64,000 nucleotides of DNA from Alkalilimnicola ehrlichii (GTDB lineage: Bacteria > Pseudomonadota > Gammaproteobacteria > Nitrococcales > AK92), in NCBI RefSeq assembly GCF_003399765.1, contig NZ_NFZV01000017.1, forward strand, positions 1 through 64,000, given 5' to 3'. The notes below the pieces were generated by a model, which searched no databases, was not told the DNA's origin, and saw only the letters and a list, made by a program, of their open reading frames with translations. The position numbers and the translations under genes are program-made. Positions 28,069 to 37,159 of this stretch are shown one piece after another (the first letter of the stretch is position 1; each line of letters begins with the position of its first letter).

Positions 28069-28389
28069 TTAGTCGAAGCTGAACGTGGCAGGCCGTTCGG
28101 CAGCGTCTATCTCCATCTGGATACAGCCGTGAAGAATTTGATAGCTGGCGCCACCAAACTGAGCTATTTCTAAACAGTGATTGCGTGTTCTTGTCGGCAC
28201 TTCCGCCCAGACATTTTGCAGTTCTCGATACGAGGTCTGCTCCGTACGTATGCAGCCGTTGTATACCATATTGCTAGAACCGCCGAATTCTGAAACTTCT
28301 TTGCAATGAGCTTCAACGTCAAACCGCGGAATGTCGGCCATTGCAACGCTAGCCGCCAACAGTCCGGCAACCCCCAAAACATACTTCAT
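28069..28389 (-). CDS. Small secreted protein with two Cys/FGG repeats
   Basis: 106 residues. Signal peptide MKYVLGVAGLLAASVAMA, SD GGAGAA before ATG. The mature part contains two copies of a motif: HCKEVSEFGGSSNMVYNGCI and HCLEIAQFGGASYQILHGCI, about 44 residues apart. Each copy has Cys, FGG-S and a second Cys (GCI), so two disulphides are likely. Probably periplasmic or outer-membrane associated. The family is not one I can name; no neighbouring gene hints at its role. Confidence 0.75.
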   Translation of the reverse strand: MKYVLGVAGLLAASVAMADIPRFDVEAHCKEVSEFGGSSNMVYNGCIRTEQTSYRELQNVWAEVPTRTRNHCLEIAQFGGASYQILHGCIQMEIDAAERPATFSFD

Positions 28390-28626
28390 TATTTTCTCCT
28401 TCGAGCTTATAAATCCATAGCCGCGCTACGGCAGTATCAGGTGACGGGAGATTGTGTTTGCGAGCCGGATCGCGGCAACCAAACGTTCTCCATCATCATC
28501 CGTGGATATCGGCCTTTCCTGAAGGAATCTTTATTAAATCTTACGGATTCGACGAGCCTCTATTCACAAAGAATCTGTTAAGAAACGGGTTTCGGTGTTG
28601 TTTCACTCATCGAGACGCATTATTTA

Positions 28627-29112
28627 CTAATGTCTAATGTTTTTAGGGGGACTGAGTTTGGCTGCGCGCGTGAATTGGAAGCAGTTGTGGGCGAGGCACT
28701 TGGCTTCGTTGAGCAGGCGCTGCGCTTCGACGGCGCCTTCCGGGGTTTGCCTAAGCACGCCAATAATCGGGATAAGACAATGATTAAGCTCCCGGAGGCA
28801 TTCGTGCCGCAGTACGGGGGGTAGCGCTGCGTCGCGAATGATCTGAATCAGTCGCTTGTGTGCCTGGCGCATGGCGTGGAACGCCAGTTCTTCCCGGCCG
28901 AGTTGGCGGTAGGTTTCGGCTAGGCAATTGCAGGAGGATATATACATGCGCGGCGTCGGTAAGTCCTCGGCGCGATGGAGCAGCAGCTGTTCGGCCTCGC
29001 CGACGGCGTCTAGAAAGTGCTCGGCAGCCCGGGCTAAATCTTGGCTTTCGATGGCGCTACGCGCTGCTTTTTGAGCATCGCGCCAGCGATTGAGGTTGTC
29101 GTCGGCCAGCAT
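28627..29112 (-). CDS. Helical (TPR-like) protein at the end of the haem operon
   Basis: 161 residues, predicted all helical: LARAAEHFLDAVGEAEQLLL and YISSCNCLAETYRQLGREELAF look like TPR helices. Starts 19 bp after hmuV on the same strand, so probably co-transcribed and Fur-controlled. No signal peptide. Its part in haem uptake, if any, is unknown. The 237 bp beyond it (28390-28626) shows only AT-rich sequence. Confidence 0.65.
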   Translation of the reverse strand: MLADDNLNRWRDAQKAARSAIESQDLARAAEHFLDAVGEAEQLLLHRAEDLPTPRMYISSCNCLAETYRQLGREELAFHAMRQAHKRLIQIIRDAALPPVLRHECLRELNHCLIPIIGVLRQTPEGAVEAQRLLNEAKCLAHNCFQFTRAAKLSPPKNIRH

Positions 29113-29131
29113 GTCGGTGTCTCCTTTTGCG

Positions 29132-29944
29132 TTAGGCGGCGCGGTGATCGTCCTGACGACCGCGTGGCGAATAAATCACCAACGGTTTGTTGATGGTGGG
29201 GTGTTCCAACACTTCCACATGAATGTCGAATACGGCATTTATCGCGGCCGCGGTGAGCGCCTGATAAACGTCGCCTTGGGTGTGGATCGCCCCGTCTTTG
29301 AGCAGCGCCACGCGGTCGGCGTACTGCGCGGCGAGATTAAGGTCGTGCAGCACGGCGAGGACGCCGACGTTTTGCCGGGTCAATTCCCGTGCTAGGTGTA
29401 GCGTCGCGTGCTGATGGGCCGGGTCGAGCGCGGCTGTGGGCTCATCGAGCAGTAAGAAGCGCTCGCCCAGCGGCGTCGGCTCCCAGATCTGGGCCAGTAC
29501 GCGGGCGAGCTGAACGCGTTGCCGCTCGCCGCCGGAGAGGGTGGGAAACAGGCGCTGGCTAAGCGCTAAGGCATCGACGGCGCCGAGTGCATCGCGGGCA
29601 ATACGATAGTCGTGCGCCGTTTCGACGCCGTCGATATGCGGCATGCGGCCCATGAGGACGACTTCCAGGGCGGTAAACGCAAACCGTAACGTCAGCTCTT
29701 GCGGCAGCACGGCCCGGAGTCGGGCGCGTTCGCGTGGGTGCCAGTTTTGTAACCGTCGGCCATGCATCGATACCTGCCCATGCGTGGGCTTTTGCTCGCC
29801 AACCAGCGTTTTCAGCAGCGTGGATTTACCGGCGCCGTTGGGGCCGAGTACGGCCACGAACTCGCCGGGTCGAACGCTTAAGCTGACCTCGCGCAGTAAG
29901 TGACGGCCGGCGGTGCGTACGCTAACCCGTTGGGCGCTTAGCAT
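29132..29944 (-). CDS. hmuV: Haem ABC transporter ATP-binding protein
   Basis: 270 residues from ATG 29944, which overlaps the hmuU stop (TAATG). Walker A GPNGAGKST, Q-loop region, signature LSGGERQRVQLARVL, Walker B FLLLDEPTAALD, H-loop VLHDLNLA. It energises haem import across the inner membrane with HmuU and HmuT. An in-frame extension to 29986 exists but would overlap hmuU further. Confidence 0.92.
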   Translation of the reverse strand: MLSAQRVSVRTAGRHLLREVSLSVRPGEFVAVLGPNGAGKSTLLKTLVGEQKPTHGQVSMHGRRLQNWHPRERARLRAVLPQELTLRFAFTALEVVLMGRMPHIDGVETAHDYRIARDALGAVDALALSQRLFPTLSGGERQRVQLARVLAQIWEPTPLGERFLLLDEPTAALDPAHQHATLHLARELTRQNVGVLAVLHDLNLAAQYADRVALLKDGAIHTQGDVYQALTAAAINAVFDIHVEVLEHPTINKPLVIYSPRGRQDDHRAA

Positions 29945-31026
29945 TAGAAGCTTCCCCCGTGTTGACGGTTTCTGAGTAAGAGCCACAGGAAGAAGGGGCC
30001 GCCGGCCAGGGCGGTGACGATCCCGATCGGTAATTCCGCCGGTGCAACGAGCGTGCGGGCAGCGATATCCGCTGCGGGTAATAAACAGGCGCCCAGTAGT
30101 GCGGAGGCCGGTAGTAGTAGGCGGTGATCGGGGCCGATCATCATCCGCAGCAGGTGCGGGACGACGAGGCCGACAAAGCCGATGATGCCGGTGAGCGCGA
30201 CGGCAGCGCCGACCGCCAACGCGGTGAGGGCGACGATGCGGCGTTTGCTGCGCTCGATGTCGACGCCGAGGTGCCCTGCTTCCGATTCGCCGAGCAAAAA
30301 GGCATTCAGCACCCGTGCGTAGCGGGTAAGTAAGAGTACCGGGGCGAGAATAAGCGGGGCGATGAGCAGGACGCTGCTGCCGGTGGCGCCGCCCAGGCTG
30401 CCCATGTTCCAGAAGGTGACGCTGCGCAGTTCGGCATCGTCCGCCAGATAGACCAGAACGCCGGTGCCGGCCCCGGCGATGGCGTTGACGGCAATACCGG
30501 CCAATAACATGGTAGCAACCAGAGTGCGACCGCCGAGGCTCGCTAAACGGTAGACGACAACGGTGGCGATTGCCCCGCCGACGAAGGCTGCAAGCGGGAT
30601 CAGTAACGTGCTGGTGTGGCTACCCAGTGTCGGCGGTACGCCTAGGACGATGACGGCCACCGCACCCAAGGCGGCTCCGGCAGAGACGCCGATCAAACCG
30701 GGATCGGCCAGCGGGTTGCGAAATAGCCCTTGCATCGCGGCCCCGGCGACGGCTAAAGCGGCGCCAACCAGCATACCGAGTATGAGCCTGGGTAGACGAA
30801 TGTGGAGGATGACCGCGGCTTCCTGTTCGCTAAACCCGCCGTTATGCGACAGGCCGACGGAGTGGGCCAAGACGGCGATAACGCGCTCGGGCGGGATGCT
30901 CATCGCGCCGTAGCCAAGGCCGGCGATCCCGGTCAATGCCAGCAAAGCCAGCAAAACCGGTAGCGTTAAGGCCCGCCGGTTAAGAGGCGATTGCGCGAAC
31001 GGCTTGGATGCGGTTTCGCTGCTCAT
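29944..31026 (-). CDS. hmuU: Haem ABC transporter permease (FecCD family)
   Basis: 360 residues, about ten membrane helices, FecCD-type: RLPRLILGMLVGAALAVAGAAMQGLFRNPLADPGLIGVSAGAALGA (shown in parts of the N-terminal third) and the C-terminal GLVVPHLLRMMIGPDHR, the coupling-helix region that meets HmuV. Start overlaps the hmuT stop by four bases (ATGA). Forms the inner-membrane haem channel as a dimer. Confidence 0.92.
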   Translation of the reverse strand: MSSETASKPFAQSPLNRRALTLPVLLALLALTGIAGLGYGAMSIPPERVIAVLAHSVGLSHNGGFSEQEAAVILHIRLPRLILGMLVGAALAVAGAAMQGLFRNPLADPGLIGVSAGAALGAVAVIVLGVPPTLGSHTSTLLIPLAAFVGGAIATVVVYRLASLGGRTLVATMLLAGIAVNAIAGAGTGVLVYLADDAELRSVTFWNMGSLGGATGSSVLLIAPLILAPVLLLTRYARVLNAFLLGESEAGHLGVDIERSKRRIVALTALAVGAAVALTGIIGFVGLVVPHLLRMMIGPDHRLLLPASALLGACLLPAADIAARTLVAPAELPIGIVTALAGGPFFLWLLLRNRQHGGSF

Positions 31027-31883
31027 AGCCCCTGCCAGTCCCGGTCAGGGTGTAGCTGGGCGGCAAGATCGCGCACGGCATCCGGTAGTCGGGTACTGAA
31101 GCCGAGTAGATAGAGATGGTCCATGGCAATCACTTGCCGATTGCGAAATGCCGGGGTGGCTGCCATGCCGGGAAGCCGACGCAGGCCCTCGATGCCGCCA
31201 AATTGCTCCAGCGTAGCGGTCGGTATCAATAGCGCATCGGGCGCGGCGGCGACCAGTGCTTCCGGGGTTAAGGGGCGAAATCCGGCAAAGGCCGTGACGG
31301 CGTTGTCGGCGCCGGCCAGCTTCAACATGGCTTCGGCGGCGGTGTCGCGGCCGGCCACTAAGGGCGCCCCCTGGCCGGTTGAGAATAGGAACAGCACTTT
31401 CGGTTTGTCGCTGACCTGCTGCGTGCGTTCGGTGATGGCCGCAAGCCGTGCTTCCAGTTCGGCGGCCAGCGCTTGCCCTTCGGCCTCTTTGTCCAGGGCT
31501 TCGGCGACGGCTTTGATGCGCTCGACGGCACCGCGAACGGAGGGTTCCGCCGGTAGCTTGCGCACGGGTACCTTAGCCGATTCAAGCTGTTGCAGGACGG
31601 CAGCCGGGCCGGCCTCCTCGGTGGCAAGCACCAGGGTTGGGCGTTGCGAGATGATGCCCTCGGCCGAGAGCGAGCGCTGATAGCCGACTTTAGGCAGCGT
31701 TTTCGCCTGCGGTGGGTAGGTGCTGGTGGTATCGACGGCAATCAGTGCCTCTTCGCCGCCCAGGGCGTACACCGCTTCGGTGAGCGAGCCTGCTACGGAG
31801 ACGACGCGCGGAGCAGCGAAAGCCGCCCCGCTAATCAGCACCCCAAGCCCCAGTAATGCTATGCGAACGCATCGGATGCTCAC
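31023..31883 (-). CDS. hmuT: Periplasmic haem-binding protein
   Basis: 286 residues from GTG 31883, whose GTGA overlaps the hmuS stop. Signal peptide RIALLGLGVLISGAAFAA. Class III substrate-binding fold: VVSVAGSLTEAVYALGGEE, GYQRSLSAEGIISQRPTLVL (Tyr at the position of the HmuT/ShuT axial ligand), and DHLYLLGFSTRLPDAVRDLA. Delivers haem to HmuUV. Confidence 0.9.
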   Translation of the reverse strand: MSIRCVRIALLGLGVLISGAAFAAPRVVSVAGSLTEAVYALGGEEALIAVDTTSTYPPQAKTLPKVGYQRSLSAEGIISQRPTLVLATEEAGPAAVLQQLESAKVPVRKLPAEPSVRGAVERIKAVAEALDKEAEGQALAAELEARLAAITERTQQVSDKPKVLFLFSTGQGAPLVAGRDTAAEAMLKLAGADNAVTAFAGFRPLTPEALVAAAPDALLIPTATLEQFGGIEGLRRLPGMAATPAFRNRQVIAMDHLYLLGFSTRLPDAVRDLAAQLHPDRDWQGL

Positions 31884-32953
31884 GCCGAGCCCTCCTCCGG
31901 CAGAGCGTCGATTAGTTCGCGCCAGGGGCTGAGCTCCGCTTGCCCTGGCTTGCGTAGGCCGAAGAACTGAATGATGAGTTCGCCGTCCGCGTCGAAGGCT
32001 TCCAGCGAAGTGACGATGCCGTCTTCGGTGGGTTTGCGGACGACCCAACACTGGGCAAGCGCGTCTTCCCGCAGATGCAGGTTAAAAGTAGGGTCGAGTA
32101 CGTTGAACCAGGGCCCGGTCGGGCGTAGCTGCTGAATCTTGCCGCTATGGATTTGCACGGTTCCCGCATTGGCAACGAAGACCATGATCGGGCACCGGGT
32201 TTCGGCAGCACTTTGCAGCAGCCGTCGTGGCGCTTGTAGGCTGATTGGATAGGCAAAGTCCCGCTCGGCGAGACGCAGCGCCTGCAAACGGCCGATCTTA
32301 AGATTCTTTAGCATGCCCTGGAAGTGGTGTGTGTCCCGCAGTCGCCGCCAGCGGTGATGGAGGGCTGCGACGTCGATCTCGGCATCGGGGCTGTCGGGCG
32401 TTTTCGGCGGATAGGCTTTGACTTCTTGGTAAGTGGATTGATCCGTCGCGGCGAAACGTTCGACCAAGGCGGCGAAGGCGTCGTGCCGGCTGGCCTCCGT
32501 TAGGTAGACTTTATGGACAGCGCTGCCATCGGCATCGAAAAACTGGAAGCTATGACGTTGTTTGCCGTCGCGGCCGGTTTCGGTAACGGCGAACGCAAAA
32601 TGCCAATGGTGGAAGAACAGCCGCAGGTCGATATCGGCGTTGAGCACTAACCCGACGCGGGGCGTCAGGTTAAGGTTTTCGTACCGGCCATGACGTTCGT
32701 GAACGGCATACTCGTTACGTGTTAAGGCCATGACGGTGCCGAGTTCGCCGAGAGCGGGAAGTAGGTTTGGCCAGTTTGGCCGCAGGCGGGTGGCGGACTG
32801 GCCGCAGCGACCGGCTACCAGCTCGGCTTCGCTGAGGCCGGCACGGCGAGCCGCTTCCCGTGCGCGCACCCCGCCTTTGGCCAATAACGATAGCGCGGAT
32901 TGTTGACGTTCCCGTTGGGTTTTGCGCGAGCGAGTGAGTTCAGCCTGTTCCAT
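31880..32953 (-). CDS. hmuS: Haemin-degrading/haem-trafficking factor
   Basis: 357 residues of the HemS/ChuS/HmuS family: two structurally repeated halves. ARRAGLSEAELVA near the start, ALTRNEYAVHERHGRYEN containing the conserved axial His region, HHWHFAFAV, and the second-half counterpart VFVANAGTVQIHSGKIQQLR with NVLDPTFNLHLRED. Cytosolic; binds incoming haem and in some members opens the ring. No HO-1-type hemO is seen, so this may be the only haem-degrading step here. Confidence 0.9.
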   Translation of the reverse strand: MEQAELTRSRKTQRERQQSALSLLAKGGVRAREAARRAGLSEAELVAGRCGQSATRLRPNWPNLLPALGELGTVMALTRNEYAVHERHGRYENLNLTPRVGLVLNADIDLRLFFHHWHFAFAVTETGRDGKQRHSFQFFDADGSAVHKVYLTEASRHDAFAALVERFAATDQSTYQEVKAYPPKTPDSPDAEIDVAALHHRWRRLRDTHHFQGMLKNLKIGRLQALRLAERDFAYPISLQAPRRLLQSAAETRCPIMVFVANAGTVQIHSGKIQQLRPTGPWFNVLDPTFNLHLREDALAQCWVVRKPTEDGIVTSLEAFDADGELIIQFFGLRKPGQAELSPWRELIDALPEEGSA

Positions 32954-32972
32954 GTCGATGTCTCCTTGTTGC

Positions 32973-34139
32973 TTATTCGTTAACCAGGCGATAACGGAAA
33001 CTCACATGACCGGAGGTATCCGCTTCGTCGTAGTAATTCGTGACTTGCAGGGCGTACTGCGGCGCCTCTGCCGTGAGGCGATTGGTGTCGATGAGGTAGA
33101 CGCGGTAGTTTGGCCAGAGCCGGTGGCCGCCGAGCAAGTCGTATTCCTGCCAGGGCATGTCGACAAACAGGCCGGAGCTTGCATCGGCGGTATAGCGCTC
33201 GGCTATGCTGTCGCCGCTTGGGGTATAGAGTGCACTGACGAACGCGCTTAACTCTTGCCACTCGAACGGGCCGAAGGCGCCGCCTTCGCCGGGGCCGCTG
33301 TCGCCGCTATTGGTGAGCAGGTAGAGTGCGTGCCCTTCGACGCCGAACTGAAGATCCCACTCGGAGCCTGTGCAGCTGGTGTGGAGATTGCTGTCGAAGT
33401 CGAAGCAGATTGGGTCGCCCCCCAGCGGAAGTTCGCCTTCGAACACGGCGCTGGAGTAGAGCTGGTCGGCGCCGGCCGGTTGTACGTCCAGCTCGAAGCG
33501 GAAGTGCTCGATGCCGCGCCCGGAGCGGGTGGCGAAGGTGAGTTCGGTCATGCGTAGGCGGGCATAGCTGTCGCCCTCGCCGCTACGTATCAGCCAGCCG
33601 TTGTCGGGGTTGGCAACCATGTCGAAGGTGTCGCTGTCATAGCGGTACCAGCCGCCGTCGGTGGCGCTAGAGCCGCGTAAGGCGCTGGTCAGGCGGTCGA
33701 ACTGCCAAGCATTGCGGGCTGGCTCGGGGAAATCCTCCAGTAGCAGTTGCGCTTGCGCGTTGAGGTCGACATTGGTGAATACGGAAACGTTCGGTTCGCC
33801 GTTGTCGTGGTAGAAGTGGTTTTGCGGTTTAACCACAGCGCCGGCGACCTGCCCCGGGCCGGAGGTGCCGCCGTTGAGTTTGATGTCAAAACGGCGAAAG
33901 GCGATGTGCCAATCGGTGCTGGCGGCCGCCTCGGCTTCGCTTAGCGCGACGGGCTTGGCCTCGTCGAGGTTGAAATATACCCACTGGCCATAGGAACTGG
34001 CATCGACGCGAGTGCTGGTGACCGTTTCCGGCAGCTCAATCGGTGGGTCGGTCTCGGAACTGCTGCTGCCGCCGCAGCCGGCTAATAGGACCGCTGCCAT
34101 ACTGGTGCCGAGAAGGGTGTAAGAGGCGCGTATGAACAT
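32973..34139 (-). CDS. hmuY: HmuY-family haem-binding lipoprotein, apparently with two HmuY modules
   Basis: 388 residues. Lipobox VLLAGC-GGSSS gives a surface or periplasmic lipoprotein. HmuY-type signature pairs occur twice. Near residues 50-95 there is SYGQWVYFNLDEA, then TDWHIAFRRFDIKLNGGTSG. Near residues 250-300 there is PICFDFDSN, then SEWDLQFGVEGHALYLLTNSG. The end (YRVYLIDTNR, YALQVTNYYDE, HVSFRYRL) matches the family's C-terminal strand set. Standard HmuY has one module of about 200 residues, so this is a duplicated form. Lies between receptor and hmuS. SD AAGGAGA. Confidence 0.8.
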   Translation of the reverse strand: MFIRASYTLLGTSMAAVLLAGCGGSSSSETDPPIELPETVTSTRVDASSYGQWVYFNLDEAKPVALSEAEAAASTDWHIAFRRFDIKLNGGTSGPGQVAGAVVKPQNHFYHDNGEPNVSVFTNVDLNAQAQLLLEDFPEPARNAWQFDRLTSALRGSSATDGGWYRYDSDTFDMVANPDNGWLIRSGEGDSYARLRMTELTFATRSGRGIEHFRFELDVQPAGADQLYSSAVFEGELPLGGDPICFDFDSNLHTSCTGSEWDLQFGVEGHALYLLTNSGDSGPGEGGAFGPFEWQELSAFVSALYTPSGDSIAERYTADASSGLFVDMPWQEYDLLGGHRLWPNYRVYLIDTNRLTAEAPQYALQVTNYYDEADTSGHVSFRYRLVNE

Positions 34140-34163
34140 GGTTTCTCCTTGTTGTCGTAAGCC

Positions 34164-36140
34164 TTAACCGCGCAGTCGCAGCCCGCTGTATATCAGGCGA
34201 CCGCTAAGCGGGCTGGTGTCGTGGGGGTCGGTGACGTCGCGGTGTTCGTCCAGTAGGTTGTCGACGCCGAAGTAAAGCGTCAGACGCTCGCCGACGGCTT
34301 GATTGAAGCGCAGGTTCCAGCGCTGCCAGGCCGGGGTTTCGCCTGGGCCGCCGAGTTCGGCGGGGGCGCTGCCTTCGGCGATGAACTCTAAGGCTGCCTG
34401 GGTGGCCCGCCATTGGTAGGCCAGCTCGGTTTTCAGTTGGTGACGCGGCCGTTGCGGGAGGCGTTGCCCGGTCGCACGGTCGACGGCCTCAAGGTAGGTG
34501 TAGCCGCCGCTGAGTAGAACGCCGGCCGCTAGATCGAATGTCGCGCCGAGTTCCACGCCACGGGTGCGTGCGCGCTCGACGTTTTGGTACTGGTGTACCG
34601 TGATCCCCTGCCCAAAGCCGTGTTCGGCTTGCGTCTCCTCGACAATGAAATTACGTAGTTCGTTGTGAAACAGGTTGATATCGAGCTGGTAATGCTGCCC
34701 CTGCAACTCGACGCCGAGTTGGGTGCTGGTGGACTCTTCCGGCTTTAGCGCCGGATTGCCGACGACGATGTAGCCAAGCCGGCTGTGGTCGAAGTGGAAG
34801 TAGCGCTCCTTAAGGTTGGGAACGCGGTAGCCGCGACCGACGCCGGCATGAAAATGGCCGGCCATGGGCCATTGGAAGCCGTAGCGAAGGTTCAGGCTCG
34901 GTGCGAAGTGGCTGCCGAAATCGTCGTCGTAGGACAAGCGTGCACCGGGTACGAGCTCGACTTGGCCGAGTGCAATCTCGTTCTGTGCGTAGAGTTCGAC
35001 ATGCTCGCGTTCGGCGCCGTCGCCGAGTTCTCGCGTTACGGTGGTTTCGCCGTTGCGGTTGGTTTGTGCATGCTGCTGGCGCATGCGCTCGTGTTCTGCC
35101 CGGGCGCCTAGGGTCGCCAGCTGGCGGTCGCTCAGGGGTTCGTTCCATTGTATTTCTAAGGCGTGGGAATCGAGACTTGCTTTACGCACGCTTTCGCGGT
35201 GGTCGGTTAGACGGGCATTGTTCTCGACGCGGTTGTCGAAACGCTCGCCGCTCAGGCGCAAGAGGCCTGTGCCGCCGTCGCCGCGGTCGTAGCGCAAAGC
35301 GCCGCTGAGTCGGTGGCTTTCTACGGTTTCGAGCTTGTCGAAGGCCGCCCCTCCCGGTTGGGTGCGGTAGGGTTGGCGTTTGTCCTCTTCGCTGTAGGAC
35401 GGGCGTAGTTCTAGCGACCACCGATCGTTGAGGTCGACGCCGAAGCGGCCGCTGAGATTGGTGTGTGTGATGCGGTGCCCATGCTGACTCGTTGCGCCGG
35501 GAAAGAGGATAAAACCGTCGTCGTGCCGCCGGTCGGCCGTCAGCCGGTAGTTAAAGCGCTCGCTGCGGCCGCTGAGGTTGGCGCCGAGGCGATGGGTGTG
35601 CGGTGCGTTGCCCACCCCTTTATCGTCGTAACTGCCGATTTCCGCTTCCAGTTGATAGTTAAAGCCGGACTCGGGCTGGCGCGTGATAACGTTGACGACG
35701 CCGCCCATCGCGGACGATCCGTACAACGCCGACGTCGCGCCCCGAATGATTTCAATCCGCTCGATGTCCAGGACGCCGATTTGGGTCAGGTCGACCGAAG
35801 AGCCGGTCGTCGGTGCCGGGCGTTCCCCGTCGATCAGAATGAGTACCCGGTCGGCGTCCAAACCTTGAATCCATAGCTCTTGACCTTCCTTGCCGTGAAT
35901 CTCTCGTAGGTACAGTCCGGGTACGAGGCTTAGCGCTTCGTTGAGGTTGCGGCTGTGACGCTGCTCCAACTCCGCTCGGGTGAGAACCTGAGTCCGAACA
36001 GGCGCATCCTCCGCGGAATCGGTGGCGGTGCCGGGTATCGCCAACGGCGAGAGTTGAGCGACTGGAGCTGCGGTACTATGGCCAGGGCTCAGCGCTGCGA
36101 GGCATACCAGTAGCGATACCCCAGTGAGCTTACGTGTCAC
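34164..36140 (-). CDS. hmuR: TonB-dependent haem receptor
   Basis: About 658 residues from GTG 36140 (MTRKLTGVSLLVCLAALSPG-like signal peptide, AAGG upstream); the frame is open to ATG 36203, but that start abuts the Fur box and adds a non-signal segment. Plug domain: TQVLTRAELEQRHSRNLNEAL, ALYGSSAMGGVVNVITR. Barrel ends in the usual aromatic strand (GRLIYSGLRLRG, an uncommon Gly terminus). VPNLKERYFHFDHS-like and NPALKPEES motifs are those of HmuR/HutA/BhuR receptors. Imports haem across the outer membrane. Confidence 0.88.
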   Translation of the reverse strand: MTRKLTGVSLLVCLAALSPGHSTAAPVAQLSPLAIPGTATDSAEDAPVRTQVLTRAELEQRHSRNLNEALSLVPGLYLREIHGKEGQELWIQGLDADRVLILIDGERPAPTTGSSVDLTQIGVLDIERIEIIRGATSALYGSSAMGGVVNVITRQPESGFNYQLEAEIGSYDDKGVGNAPHTHRLGANLSGRSERFNYRLTADRRHDDGFILFPGATSQHGHRITHTNLSGRFGVDLNDRWSLELRPSYSEEDKRQPYRTQPGGAAFDKLETVESHRLSGALRYDRGDGGTGLLRLSGERFDNRVENNARLTDHRESVRKASLDSHALEIQWNEPLSDRQLATLGARAEHERMRQQHAQTNRNGETTVTRELGDGAEREHVELYAQNEIALGQVELVPGARLSYDDDFGSHFAPSLNLRYGFQWPMAGHFHAGVGRGYRVPNLKERYFHFDHSRLGYIVVGNPALKPEESTSTQLGVELQGQHYQLDINLFHNELRNFIVEETQAEHGFGQGITVHQYQNVERARTRGVELGATFDLAAGVLLSGGYTYLEAVDRATGQRLPQRPRHQLKTELAYQWRATQAALEFIAEGSAPAELGGPGETPAWQRWNLRFNQAVGERLTLYFGVDNLLDEHRDVTDPHDTSPLSGRLIYSGLRLRG

Positions 36141-36210
36141 AGGGCAGGCCTTCGCTGTGCCTTCGGCGGTGGCGATTGTGGATAGGGAGCAACGCTTGTT
36201 CATGAATACG

Positions 36211-36229
36211 AATGATAATGGTTATCATT
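36211..36229. promoter_or_regulatory. Fur box for the haem operon
   Basis: AATGATAATGGTTATCATT is a perfect 8-3-8 palindrome matching the Fur consensus (GATAATGATAATCATTATC) closely. It lies upstream of hmuR and would repress the hmuR-Y-S-T-U-V operon when iron is plentiful. Confidence 0.9.
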
Positions 36230-36321
36230 AATGAGTCAAGATCGGACTGCTCGGAAGTGATAGACGCGTTATTATGTGGAGGGACTTGTCGTCGCTGATC
36301 ATCCGCAAAAGGAGCAATGGA

Positions 36322-37026
36322 ATGGAAAAGACTGCCTTGGCGATTCGGCATCTTGCCTTTGAAGGCTTAGGAAGTTTCGGGCCGGTATTACAGCGGCGAG
36401 GCTATCGGGTCGAATACCGGGAGGCGGGGGAGACCGATTTTGCGGCTATCGACCCGGCGGCTGCCGACTTGTTGGTTGTGTTAGGCGGGCCTATTGCTGC
36501 CTACGATACGGATAAGTACCCCCTGCTCCGCGACGAGCAAGCCCTGCTCGCCGAGCGTCTTCGGCGCAGGCTGCCTACGTTAGGTATTTGTCTTGGCGCG
36601 CAGATAATGGCGCAGGCTTTGGGGGCGCGTGTCTATCCGGGGCCGGAGAAAGAGATTGGGTTCGGTCGTTTGCGGTATACGCCGGAGGGGCGGCAAGGGG
36701 TTTTTGCTCCGCTGGCCGAGGCGGATGTGCCGGTGTTGCATTGGCATGGCGATACGTTCGACCTTCCGGAGGCTGCGTCTTTACTGGCATCGACCGATGT
36801 TTGCCCCAATCAGGCCTTCGCCATCGAGAACTATGCGCTTGCGTTGCAGTTTCATCCGGAGGCTACGGCGGCGGGTTTTGAGCATTGGTTAATCGGCCAT
36901 TGCTGCGAAATCGGCAGCGCCGGCTTGGACCCTGTTCAGCTGCGTGCGGACGGCATGCGCTACTTGTCGGCGCTAGAGGAAGTCGGGCCGCAGGTGCTGG
37001 AGCGCTGGCTCGATAAAGTGGACTGA
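36322..37026 (+). CDS. Class I glutamine amidotransferase-like protein
   Basis: 234 residues from ATG 36322 (GGAG seven bases upstream). Catalytic triad visible: Cys90 in LGICLGAQ, His178 and Glu180 in LQFHPEA. DLLVVLGGPIAAYD is the oxyanion strand. This is the stand-alone GuaA-N-like group (GATase1_GMPS_like), whose acceptor is unknown; some act on polyamines or as folate hydrolases. The promoter region is shared with divergent hmuR and holds the Fur box, so iron control is possible. Confidence 0.85.
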   Translation: MEKTALAIRHLAFEGLGSFGPVLQRRGYRVEYREAGETDFAAIDPAAADLLVVLGGPIAAYDTDKYPLLRDEQALLAERLRRRLPTLGICLGAQIMAQALGARVYPGPEKEIGFGRLRYTPEGRQGVFAPLAEADVPVLHWHGDTFDLPEAASLLASTDVCPNQAFAIENYALALQFHPEATAAGFEHWLIGHCCEIGSAGLDPVQLRADGMRYLSALEEVGPQVLERWLDKVD

Positions 37027-37159
37027 CTGCGTCCGGCTATCACGATCCGCTCGATGCTGCCGAATAAAAGGGTATCGCCGATAAGGCGTGACTTACACCG
37101 ACACGACGATGTCTATTCCGTCGAATAGAAGATATTAATAAACCCTCTGGGGGGGAATA

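Noticed and set aside
36141-36203. Upstream ATG 36203 as hmuR start
   Set aside because: It abuts the Fur box, has no SD and precedes a region unlike a signal peptide; GTG 36140 gives a proper one.
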